A DNA stretch of 47,357 bases from CAVZGO01 sp963774935 (GTDB lineage Bacteria; Chloroflexota; Anaerolineae; Anaerolineales; UBA4823), in contig CAVZGO010000008.1 in NCBI GenBank assembly GCA_963774935.1, forward strand, positions 1-47,357. Reading direction: 5' to 3'. The position numbers and the translations under genes were made by a program. Positions within the stretch are counted from its first letter, which is position 1; each line of letters opens with the position of its first letter. This document shows positions 20,001 through 28,498 of the stretch, in pieces. Below the pieces are notes generated by a model. That model was not told where the DNA came from. It ran no database searches and saw nothing but the letters and a program-made list of their open reading frames with translations.

Positions 20001-22852
20001 TCGATGGAGCAATTTGTACAGCTTGTTGCAGCGCATTCGATGCTGATCGTGCCAGCTGGTTATTGCTATTCGATGCCAGCAATTCAAGCTCCTGACATTG
20101 CCTGGCGTACCAGGTAAGCGCCGCCACATCCCCCGGGGCTAATTCAATATATCTGAGTGCTGCATCATGAGCTTCCTTTGCAAGATCCAGGGATTGGTAG
20201 GCTTCTGATAATTGCCGGTAAAGCTGGGATTCGGAGGGCATCAGAAGCGTGGCTTCAAGCAGAGCAGCCAGTGCAGTCTCCGGCTGTCCAAGCTGCATCG
20301 CCACATCTCCCATGCCTGATGCCAGGCGGAAACGCCATTCTGGTTGTTGGATCAGTTGAGACTTCATAGCATATCGATAGGCAGCCTCTGCGCCTGCATA
20401 CTCACCGGTAGCCTGTAAAGCCTCCGCCAATAATGCATATCCTTCAGGTATTTCATCCTCTGGTAGATATTCGCTATCTCGATCCTGACTTGGATTATCT
20501 TCGTTGTTATCTAGCTCAAGAGGCGGAAGTTTTTGCTGAAGGAGCATGACAGTTCGGTGATAAGCAGCCTCCGGCGCTGGGTTCGATGGAGCTGTACTCA
20601 TGAGCGCACGTGCAGTGTCCAGATAGGCGCGGGAATTATCGGGTTGAAGGAGTAAAACCTTGTCAAGTAGGGGTAGAGCAGACTCGGTTCTACCGGTCGC
20701 CATTAGAGATTGCGCATAACCATGCAGCAGTTCAGGATTATCAAGCATTTTATCAATCAAGATATCCCCGATCATCTCGTAAACCTGGCAGGCTTCATCC
20801 GCTTTGCCTAGCTCAAATAGGGTATGACCAAGTGCTGAGCTGGTTTCTTGCTGCAAGCGACGCCAGGAGCGGGGCGTTTCATGCCGCGGTAGAGTGCCTG
20901 ATACCTGTCTGCTGAATGCGATAGAGTGTGCTCTCTTTAAGGGATCTAATGCTTGGGCGAGTAGTTCCCGCTCCAATAATGATTTCCCGAGTGCGAGATG
21001 TATACGAGCATCATCACTGGCTGCCTGGCTGCCCGTGCGTAAGGTGTCTAAAGCCTGTTCTTCTTCACCGAGTTCCTTCAGCTCCGTAGAAAGCAAAATC
21101 CAGCTAGCTGAACAGTTTTGATCGAGCTGGATTGAGTGTTGGAGATGATGTGCCGCTGCAGGATGATCACCGAGGTCGATGGCGATCTTCCCAAGCTGCA
21201 AATACGCCTGGCTATCCTCTGAATTAATTTGTAAAGCAGCATGGCATGCCTGTGCAGCCTGTTCTATATCTCTTGCATGGATCGCGCATTCTGCAAGCTC
21301 ATGATAATCGTCTGCTGTGACCTCACCTAATTTTTGGTGCAGGTCAGCCAATTCCGTCAATGCCTCTGGCCACAATTCTGCTTCCTCCAGAGTTTGGATT
21401 AGCAGAGCTTGTGCATCCTCTGATGATGGCTCCAGTGAAACAATCTCCAGTGCGTTTTCCAGCGCTTCGTCATACTGTTCAAGCAGCAGGTTCGACTGGC
21501 AGAGAACCGCCAGGGGGTGCGGTCGAGGTCCTTCTTTACTTAAAGCTAATTGCGCGGCTTGAATTGCAAGGGCAGGTGCCTTGACCAGAAGCAGCAAGTC
21601 CGCCAGGCGTGACAGGGAACACGCCTGGTGAGGGTCTTGCTGGCTGGCTATCAACGCTAATTTTGCATAGCTTGCTGTGTTTTCCAGATCGTTACTACCA
21701 GCATATGCAATTGCCGCGGCTGTAAATAATGCCGGAGACTGATCGCGATCGTACGTTGTTGTAAACGAATTTAAATGCGGCTTCAGGATTTCCAATGCAC
21801 CACTTGGATTGCCTGCATCTACCATTGCGATTGCATTTGCTGACAATATATCCTGCCGCATTGGAGCAAGATGCCTGGCGAGTTCCCAGGATTCAAGGCT
21901 CGCCTGCATCGAAAAATCCTCTGTGGATTCAATCAAATCCTCATCAATCTGTGCATGAGCGATGCGATCATAAATTTTGGCTTGATTGGCAGCCAGACAT
22001 GCCTGGATATCTCGCACAACTGATTGGGCGGTATTGAGATGCGACAATGTGCTCTGAACTTGATCAGCGTTCTGGCTGATCAGAATTCGTTGATTAAGCT
22101 GGCTAAGCCTCGATACGAGCTCGTGTATGTCAGGTGTGTAGTCTGACTCAGCATTCGGAGATGGCGATTTGTCCGAAAGATAAATCGCAAGCTGCTTTGC
22201 CAGGGGAGGACGCCATATGGTCAGAAGCTGCAGAATATCCGTTTGGACTGGAGTGAGCTAGAGTAGAGATCCAATCATTAAGGTAATCCTCCAATGCTTG
22301 AGCTGGAAGGGGATTGCAGAGCACTGTATGCAATGCTAATGCTGGATGTTCTTTGCTCAGGCAATCCAGTAATGCCTTGCTTTCAGGTATCATTCCAAAC
22401 AAGCATGCGCAAATTGTCTTCCAGTGATCAAGGTCGATAGGTGTATCGCGGATTTCATCGAGCAAAAATTCCCAACTACTCTCAATGCAGCGCTTCTGGC
22501 GCAGGTGCAGGGCAGCCATCCCGTAAGCAGAAAGGAAGGAAGTGCCTTTGTCTTCTTGCATAGCGATAAAGGAATCTTTCGCTTCAAGAGCTCCATTGTC
22601 ATCCAGTTTCGACCAGGACTCAGCTTGCCATTGAGAAAGAGGCAATAAATCCGGATTATCAAAAAGCGCCAGTTGGGCTGGCGACCAACCAGAGCCATCT
22701 GTGGGCAATGCAGCAATGGCAAACTGCCCAAGCGGACTGGAAACAAGATTTCGCCAGATGTTGACATCTTGTCGTAATGCCTGTGTCACCCAGGGCCAGT
22801 CCTGGGCTGGAAGGTGCCGGCGAAGTTGGAGAAGCCACGATGTGTTGTTCAT
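17100..22852 (-). CDS. Giant tetratricopeptide-repeat protein (about 1,900 aa), split by two frameshifts
   Basis: Three consecutive open frames join into one protein. The first (from ATG 22852) loses frame near 22225-22245; the second carries on and loses frame near 18555, at a run of four T on the coding strand; the third ends at 17100. At both joins the alternate frame continues the helical pattern without a gap, and removing one T at the second join gives a seamless FMKLLRWLLANLE. Residues from ~260 on contain dozens of TPR units (patterns such as AYLQLGKIAIDLGDHPAAA and LYLALGQTYILAGDSTRA). There is no enzymatic domain or signal peptide, and a GTG at 22858 is an alternative start. TPR arrays recruit partners; beside a caspase-like protease it probably acts as sensor or scaffold. 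Confidence 0.8.
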
Positions 22853-23196
22853 GGCCACACCGGATAAATCTGGATCGCAAGCCAGCAGGCTGCTGCGATC
22901 ATTGTTAAGCCGAGCAGGTTCAAGAAAATCGCAATACCGGTGGTGGTACGCAACAATTGGTTCAATGCGTCCAGTAAATTGGACGCATTTCCTACCAGCC
23001 CAGCAATATCCTCAGCGATCCCTTTTTGAGCAATTTGTGTCGTTTGGGCTGCTAATGTTTGAACATGCTTGCCAGAAACACGTCCAACGAGGATGATCAC
23101 TCCGGCAATCATAGATCCTACTCCAAGCATGAATAAAGCCAGAGCAGCTACTAACAGGAAGGAGAGTGGTGAGAGATCAAACAAGGCGACCTCCAT
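22849..23196 (-). CDS. Small two-helix membrane protein
   Basis: A 115-aa protein not recognised as a known family. Transmembrane helix 1 spans about residues 12-38 (FLLVAALALFMLGVG) and helix 2 about 88-110 (IAIFLNLLGLTMIAAACWLA). Between them is a cytosolic or external helical stretch rich in Gln, Ala and Thr. Its ATG directly follows the stop of the upstream gene (TAAATG), and its stop overlaps the start of the TPR gene, so it is translationally coupled in the operon. It may anchor the TPR/protease proteins to the membrane (inference). Confidence 0.75.
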   Translation of the reverse strand: MEVALFDLSPLSFLLVAALALFMLGVGSMIAGVIILVGRVSGKHVQTLAAQTTQIAQKGIAEDIAGLVGNASNLLDALNQLLRTTTGIAIFLNLLGLTMIAAACWLAIQIYPVWP

Positions 23197-24063
23197 TTAT
23201 GGATTGAATTGATTGATAGTTGGAAACGAACAGAAAATTAGTGAATCTTTCTGTTCGATGAATTTTTGTGCCAGCAGGATATCCGTCCCTGAGAAATTTG
23301 TCAGATACGTCTCACTCGAATTGGACAAGAAATCTGAAAGGTTGATTCTGGCTTTTGTGTCATCTTGGAAAATGTCCCCACAAATTCGATTTATTACAGC
23401 TACCTGATCGATTATGTTGGCGTCTGCTTCTACCCATATCTCCTCTATTTGTTCGGGCGATGGATTTAATTCAGAAATAGCAGACCCACCTTCGGGTTGA
23501 TTCAGATATTGGCTCAGTAAGTGATAGAAATTCAGGTCAACCACGATGAAGTGCGACCAATCAAGGTGGTCGGTATTCAGAAAATTAGTGAATTCAGGGC
23601 TCAACTGGTTGCCTTCCAGACGGAAAACGTTAGAAAGGTTTTGCCGTCCCTGGCTGGGGTAAATCGGAATCATGTGCAGCGTCTTCGTTCGATCTTGTGG
23701 AATCACAAGCCACAATTTCAAAAGTTGCGGAGCGGCGCTATCGAGCTGGTCGACTGTGATCCATAAAACGTTGCCTGAATCGTTCCCGGGGTTTATGTAT
23801 GGTGACTGATCGGTTACCAGACTAGTGGTTGAGTTCTGGTTGGTGAGTACATTTGTTGATGTGTTCTGTTCCTTTGCAGTATCCGATGCTACCGAGGAAA
23901 TTTGGTTGGACTTCATCCACTGTTCATCGCTGATTGTGATTTTGTTTGCCGCACCAACGTTCTGAATATTGGACTTATGCGGGTCTAATCGCAGCCATGC
24001 TCCAACCCCAAAGCCGATCAAAAGAAAAATATTGAAAAAGAAGATGTTAGGCTTATTTTTCAT
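23197..24063 (-). CDS. Membrane-anchored protein with LCP-like external domain
   Basis: A 288-aa protein starting MKNKPNIFFFN at 24063, in an ATGA overlap with the preceding stop. This start gives one N-terminal transmembrane helix (IFFFNIFLLIGFGVGAWL) and an extracytoplasmic remainder. From residue ~100 the pattern VLWITVDQLDS..., then LHMIPIYPSQGRQN, then WSHFIVVDLNFYHLLSQYL loosely resembles LytR-CpsA-Psr (LCP) domains, which ligate glycopolymers to the cell wall. The conserved LCP arginines are not convincingly present, so it may be a degenerate or non-catalytic relative. The family call is tentative; the topology is firm. Confidence 0.65.
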   Translation of the reverse strand: MKNKPNIFFFNIFLLIGFGVGAWLRLDPHKSNIQNVGAANKITISDEQWMKSNQISSVASDTAKEQNTSTNVLTNQNSTTSLVTDQSPYINPGNDSGNVLWITVDQLDSAAPQLLKLWLVIPQDRTKTLHMIPIYPSQGRQNLSNVFRLEGNQLSPEFTNFLNTDHLDWSHFIVVDLNFYHLLSQYLNQPEGGSAISELNPSPEQIEEIWVEADANIIDQVAVINRICGDIFQDDTKARINLSDFLSNSSETYLTNFSGTDILLAQKFIEQKDSLIFCSFPTINQFNP

Positions 24064-24269
24064 GGCAGGAGAAATGCCGCCAATGTATAACCCAGTGATA
24101 TTCCAATAACCAGTCCTAAGCATATCGATCCGACCGTAAAAACGTTGAAGCGCCCCTGAACCAAAAGCTGCTTGATTAATCGAATGAGATCGACTAATTG
24201 CACGCTGGTCATCCAAAATCTAATTTCTGCTCGCTCGAATAAAGTGGGTTGGATCTGATTTAGTTGCAT
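24060..24269 (-). CDS. Small single-pass membrane protein
   Basis: A 69-aa protein of unknown family. The first ~40 residues are polar and helical (VQLVDLIRLIKQLLVQGRF), followed by one transmembrane helix near the C-terminus (VGSICLGLVIGISLGYTLAA). It starts 7 bp after the previous stop and ends in a 4-base ATGA overlap with the LCP-like gene, so it is a real operon member rather than a chance frame. Confidence 0.68.
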   Translation of the reverse strand: MQLNQIQPTLFERAEIRFWMTSVQLVDLIRLIKQLLVQGRFNVFTVGSICLGLVIGISLGYTLAAFLLP

Positions 24270-24276
24270 TGATCAC

Positions 24277-24501
24277 TCACCGAGATGTACTCATTTTGAT
24301 GATCTTTCCGCTCTCGTCCACTAACACACGCACTATTCGGTCGAAGGACATTTGGGTTGGTGTCATTGCCCGAGTTCGGTAGATCAACAAAAAACCAGAT
24401 TTAGACACGCTGCTCTGTTGGATGCGTGGCGGCACACCTTTCACCTCTGGAAATTTTCGATAGACTTGTTGATTGATGGTGGAGAGCAGTTTCGTGTCCA
24501 T
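24277..24501 (-). CDS. 74-aa protein sharing a domain with the caspase-like protein
   Basis: A 74-aa soluble protein. Its last half (DRIVRVLVDESGKIIKMSTSR region) resembles the very C-terminus of the caspase-like protease (QIARLTLDASGKLVKLVVSR), with matching hydrophobic residues before it. No database family is recognised. It starts 5 bp after the ftsZ stop, so it is tightly co-transcribed. A shared adaptor domain linking FtsZ-side and protease-side partners is a plausible inference. Confidence 0.72.
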   Translation of the reverse strand: MDTKLLSTINQQVYRKFPEVKGVPPRIQQSSVSKSGFLLIYRTRAMTPTQMSFDRIVRVLVDESGKIIKMSTSR

Positions 24502-24506
24502 AATCC

Positions 24507-25704
24507 TCAGGGAGACCTCCTTCTCAGGAAGGCTGGTAGATCCAGATTTTGTGATGGCAAAGAAGGTTCAAGGGTTGATCGCCCATAAGCGTGTGCCGGA
24601 GTGTATGTGCTGCTCATTGATTGGGATGATTGTTCTTCGACTGGAGCAGGTTGAGCTGGGTTTTTCCTTTGGCTCTGGTTTTTTAAGTCCTGAGACAGCC
24701 TCTTCAAGCGTCGGTGCTCCTAATCCAGTGATCACAAGAATGATCTGTACACGATCGTCCATTCGAGGATCGTTTGTCACTCCCATCACAATTTCTGTTT
24801 GACCACCGGTCTCCGTTTGCAGCAAGGTTAGAGCCTCCTGCAATTCGAACAATGTGAGATTCTCGCCCCCGGTAAAATTCGCAATAATACCAGCCGCATT
24901 CTCGAATGAGATTGACTCGAGGAGTGGATGGTGCATTGCCTGTTCGAGCGCCTGGAGAGCTTTATTTTCTCCTCGACCCTGTCCGATGGACATTAACGCA
25001 CCGCCGCCCAACTGGATGAGCCGACGTACATGTGCAAAATCCACATTGATCATGCCTGGTTCTGTAATCAATTCTGTAATGCCTTGCACTGCCTGGCGCA
25101 GGACATCATCTGCCAGTCTGAAGGCCGTCTCAATCGGAAGGTTGCGTGGGGCAACGTATAAAAGCCGATCGTTTGGGATTGCAATAAGCGTGTTCGTTTT
25201 ATTTCTTAGCTTCGCAAGTCCCTCAACTGCATTTTTTTGCCGCCGTCCCATCTCAAAAGAAAAAGGTGTGGTTACAATCGCTATCGAGACTGCACCAATT
25301 TTTTGAGCAATTTCGGCAACAACCGGAATTGAACCTGTCCCGGTGCCACCGCCCATCCCTCCCGTCAGGAAAACCATATCTGCACCCGCCAGCGCCTCAG
25401 CGATTTGTTTGGAGCTTTCTTCAGCAGCGGCTTGACCGATGCGCGGATCGCCGCCAGCTCCAAGACCACGCGTGCAGTTTGGCCCTAAATGAATTTTGGT
25501 TGGTGCAGAATACGTCTCGAGCGCCTGGTGATCCGTATTGGCAACAATGAAATCGATCCCGTTCAATCCGAGCTCAATCATGCGCTCTACTGCGTTGCAG
25601 CCACCTCCACCAAGCCCGATGACTTTTAACACAGGCTTGTGGGTGGGAATCGACATACGGGGTAGTGGATCAGGAGATGTGGGGATAGCATGATAAGCGA
25701 GCAT
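24507..25704 (-). CDS. ftsZ: FtsZ (tubulin-family GTPase), frameshifted before its C-terminal tail
   Basis: About 398 aa after one frame correction. The N-terminal GTPase domain is textbook FtsZ: LKVIGLGGGGCNAV near residue 27, the tubulin signature GGMGGGTGTGS near residue 115, and GALMSIGQGRGENKA before the C-terminal subdomain with its VMGVTNDPRM strand. The frame breaks near 24655-24685, where coding A-runs of six and five lie. Beyond it, the other frame supplies a linker and a canonical FtsZ C-terminal peptide (LDLPAFLRRR), which binds FtsA, SepF or ZipA-type partners. The start at 25704 is backed by GAGG 7 nt upstream and a sigma-54 promoter. Whether this is the main division FtsZ or an accessory paralogue cannot be decided here. 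Confidence 0.93.
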
Positions 25705-25738
25705 ATAGCGCCTCTTTTCCTAATAGAATAAACAATAA

Positions 25739-27130
25739 TCAAATTGCAAGAACCGTGCCGTCACTTTTAATTCGCTCAACCTGGCAGCCAGAAGAGCGGA
25801 GCATTTCTATAGCTTCATTTGTTATCGATGGTGAATCGCCAAACACCGTTACATGGCTTGCCAGGCTGGCTTCGTGAATGGAGAAACCGATTGTCGGATG
25901 CGCTGACTGGATGAAGGGGCGAATGGCTTCTAAATCCCAATCAGCAACTCCCCAGGCATACAGCGGCATCAAGAGGTAATGGTCGATCGGATGAAATACC
26001 GCACCATTTGGAGTTAGATTTGCATTTTTGGTAGATTTGCCATCGGATGTAGAGCTTAAATTCTGTAACTTTACCCATTGCTTCATGGCGTTGACCACTG
26101 GCAATATCTTCCCATCTGGTCGATACCAGGCATCGTTGGCGAATTCGCTTTCTGTTTTCGTTGATAGAACCCAATAATTGAGCGACAGAACTTCACTTGG
26201 AATGTAATTTGAATCAGGTGGTTCTTCGGTAACGGGAGAACTGGAAATATCCGTCATAACCGAAGCAGGGTTTTCTTTCTGCTGCGTGGCGAGACTGGCG
26301 ATTGCCAGGTTATTCTCTGTATGCATTCGGTAGTCAATCGATTGGGGGGTTACTGCATTACTGCCTAAAGGTCTGGCGCCAGCACGCAAGATGAGGATGG
26401 GTAATGAATGGCCGAGCTCGGCTTGAGAGATGGCCAGGTACCAATCGAATATTCGAAAGCCGATCTGATCCTGGCTATCCAGCGGGGTATGGTAAGGTTG
26501 TGCATTCGGCCATCTCTCAGGACCACCAGCTCCCCAATCTAATGGTCGGTCGTATGTCCAGGCACATGCACCAATCGTCAGGTTGTCAAGGAGCCGTTTG
26601 ATGCTGTGATCCGATGAAGATCTACGGCTCAGGCTTCGTAGCGCGGACCTCAAGAAAGCTGTATCCCAGTAATCTCCACCGGGCTCAAGAGGCGGAAATC
26701 CGGGCGTTAAACCTGCCTCATTCACCTGATGCGCAAGGGGGATAAAAATATCCAGGAAACGGTCCACCAGCTCTGCCTGCGCCCATGATGCTGCCGGCCA
26801 GGATGAACGCCGGTTTGGCAAATTGAATAAACTAATATATTGGACACCCCACCTTGCGTAGTTCTCGAAAATTATGCGATACTGTCCTGCTTGTGGAGTG
26901 GTATCTAATTTTGGAGCAAAGTGAAGTAGCGGGGTGATCCCTTCTTGAATTAATGAGCGAAGGAAGGGCTCTGGTATTGCCCTTTCTACTGGTGCTATTA
27001 ATGTCAGCCAGGAGACGCCCAGGGCTTTTAACTCTGGCAGCCAGGTTTGTAAGTCCTGTTCGCGGTAATGATAGGTATCAGGGAAATAATGTATTCCGAG
27101 TCGTTGTTTGGGGAATGCGCTTATGGTCAT
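25739..27130 (-). CDS. TIM-barrel (glycoside hydrolase-like) protein of unknown function
   Basis: A 463-aa protein if started at the ATG at 27130 (MTISAFPKQRLGIHYF). Residues ~10-330 follow a (beta/alpha)8 pattern seen in glycoside hydrolase-like proteins: RLGIHYFPDTYHY, LKALGVSWLTLIAP, ITPLLHFAP, VQYISLFNLPNRRSSW, LTIGACAWTYDRPLDWGAG and LPILILRAGARPLG. The acid residues of a retaining hydrolase cannot be assigned with confidence. Residues ~400-463 form a small extra domain. No signal peptide is seen with this start. An upstream extension (to 27262) is open but has no ribosome site and would run through the promoter candidates. It precedes ftsZ by 34 bp. Confidence 0.72.
   Translation of the reverse strand: MTISAFPKQRLGIHYFPDTYHYREQDLQTWLPELKALGVSWLTLIAPVERAIPEPFLRSLIQEGITPLLHFAPKLDTTPQAGQYRIIFENYARWGVQYISLFNLPNRRSSWPAASWAQAELVDRFLDIFIPLAHQVNEAGLTPGFPPLEPGGDYWDTAFLRSALRSLSRRSSSDHSIKRLLDNLTIGACAWTYDRPLDWGAGGPERWPNAQPYHTPLDSQDQIGFRIFDWYLAISQAELGHSLPILILRAGARPLGSNAVTPQSIDYRMHTENNLAIASLATQQKENPASVMTDISSSPVTEEPPDSNYIPSEVLSLNYWVLSTKTESEFANDAWYRPDGKILPVVNAMKQWVKLQNLSSTSDGKSTKNANLTPNGAVFHPIDHYLLMPLYAWGVADWDLEAIRPFIQSAHPTIGFSIHEASLASHVTVFGDSPSITNEAIEMLRSSGCQVERIKSDGTVLAI
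25744..25760 (-). promoter_or_regulatory. Sigma-54 promoter of the ftsZ-caspase operon
   Basis: The minus strand reads CGGCACGGTTCTTGCAA. This matches the sigma-54 consensus TGGCACG-N4-TTGCW at all positions but the first, with GG and GC separated by exactly 10 bases. The -12 GC ends 42 nt upstream of the ftsZ ATG, the same distance as at the rpoN promoter. It overlaps the last codons of the upstream TIM-barrel gene. Transcription should start near 25735. Confidence 0.82.
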
Positions 27131-27168
27131 TAGCTTCTCGATTTGTACCAATCTGATTATTGTGGATA

Positions 27169-27184
27169 GGCAAGTTCGTGGCCA
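27169..27184 (-). promoter_or_regulatory. Candidate sigma-54 promoter of the TIM-barrel gene
   Basis: The minus strand reads TGGCCACGAACTTGCC, with GG-N10-GC spacing and a TTGC -12 core. The -12 GC ends 40 nt before the ATG at 27130, close to the 42 nt at rpoN and ftsZ. The -24 half matches only four of seven consensus bases. A second candidate, TGGTCCAACTCTTGCAA at 27208-27224, has equal spacing and a better -12 box but lies 80 nt from the start. Confidence 0.45.
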
Positions 27185-27328
27185 AACGTGGCTGTACGAT
27201 GATCGTGTTGCAAGAGTTGGACCAAGCCATGTTGCAAAATCGTCCTGCGGGCGCGTGGACACCCAGGCGGATTAATATAAATATTCTGTTTTTATCTCAA
27301 TAGAAATGTGATGCGAGTAGAGGAAAAC

Positions 27329-28498
27329 TTATTTGCTAAATAAATCCCCTGGCAAATGTTGCAGATCAATGCAGGCTTCATCGCAGAATAGCATTGCTCG
27401 TTCGATCACATTGCGTAATTCGCGGATGTTTCCAGGCCAATCATAATCGATCAAAGCCTGTAAAGCTCGAGGGGTGACATCCGTGATGTTCATTCCCATG
27501 CTGAGGTTATTCTTCCGGATAAATAACCCTACCAGCTCTGGGATATCCTTTTTTCTTTCTCGAAGCGGTGGGAGATGTAAATCAACAACTTTTAACCGGT
27601 AATACAGATCTTCGCGAAATAGGCCCGCCTGCATGTGTGCATTTAGATCTCGATTTGAAGCAGCCAGTAATTGAACATCGATCTTTATCAAATTTGTGCC
27701 GCCGACCCGTCGAAAAGCTCGTTCCTCAATCGCACGGAGTAGCTTCGCCTGCATATCAACCGGCATTGACGAAATTTCATCGAGGAATAAAATTCCGCAA
27801 TCTGCGACTTCCATCAAGCCATGCTTTCGTTTGTCTGCTCCGGTGAAAGCCCCCGCCTCGTACCCAAATAGCTCCGACTCGAGCACGGTACTTTGGATAG
27901 CCGCACAGTTGATGGCGATAAAAGGCTTATTTGAGCGTGGGCTCATTTTATGTATTGCACCGGCTAACACTTCCTTGCCAGTTCCGGTCTCTCCTGTAAT
28001 TAATACCGATACGGATGCGGCAGCTGCTCTTTGTGCCTGGTTCACCAGGCTTTGCATACGTGTAGTGGAGCCGATTATGAAATCAATCTGCTGATGGCGT
28101 TGGTCCCGCACATAACTTAACTCCCGCCGCAAAGCGATGAGCTCCTCGGCGCGTTGCACCGATTTCTCAAGTTGAGTCAGTTTTATGGGTTTTTGTAGAA
28201 AATCGTGAGCACCATTTTTCATTGCATCCACAGCCATATCGATGTCCCCATGAGCTGTGATGAGGATGATCGGTGGGCGGACAGGCAACGTTGCGGTTTC
28301 TTCTAATAGTACCGGTCCGAAACCATCCGGTAACATCGCATCCAACAAAATGATGTCCGCAGCACCCCGCCGTAACGTCTCTCTTGCCTCGCCTAAGGTG
28401 GCTGAGGTAACAACCTCGTATCCACGGTCAGAGAGAAATGTGCCGATGTTAATGCGCGCATTTTCTTCATCGTCTACGATCAAGATCGTTGCAGTCAT
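27329..28498 (-). CDS. NtrC-family sigma-54 activator without DNA-binding domain
   Basis: A 389-aa response regulator. The receiver domain (residues ~1-120) has ILIVDDEEN, the phospho-acceptor in IILLDAMLP and the KP lysine in FLQKPIKL. The AAA+ domain (~145-370) has Walker A GETGTGKEV, the sigma-54 contact loop GAFTGA, Walker B ILFLDEI and the sensor II region DWPGNIRELRNV. It ends right after the AAA+ domain, so the C-terminal Fis-type helix-turn-helix is missing. The following bases show no continuation in any frame, so this is not a frameshift. It starts in an ATGA overlap with the kinase gene. It presumably activates RpoN from solution, as FlgR does in Helicobacter. Confidence 0.93.
   Translation of the reverse strand: MTATILIVDDEENARINIGTFLSDRGYEVVTSATLGEARETLRRGAADIILLDAMLPDGFGPVLLEETATLPVRPPIILITAHGDIDMAVDAMKNGAHDFLQKPIKLTQLEKSVQRAEELIALRRELSYVRDQRHQQIDFIIGSTTRMQSLVNQAQRAAAASVSVLITGETGTGKEVLAGAIHKMSPRSNKPFIAINCAAIQSTVLESELFGYEAGAFTGADKRKHGLMEVADCGILFLDEISSMPVDMQAKLLRAIEERAFRRVGGTNLIKIDVQLLAASNRDLNAHMQAGLFREDLYYRLKVVDLHLPPLRERKKDIPELVGLFIRKNNLSMGMNITDVTPRALQALIDYDWPGNIRELRNVIERAMLFCDEACIDLQHLPGDLFSK

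Noticed and set aside
24507..24707. Separate 66-aa gene after ftsZ
   Set aside because: It ends with the canonical FtsZ C-terminal peptide and is the frameshifted tail of ftsZ.
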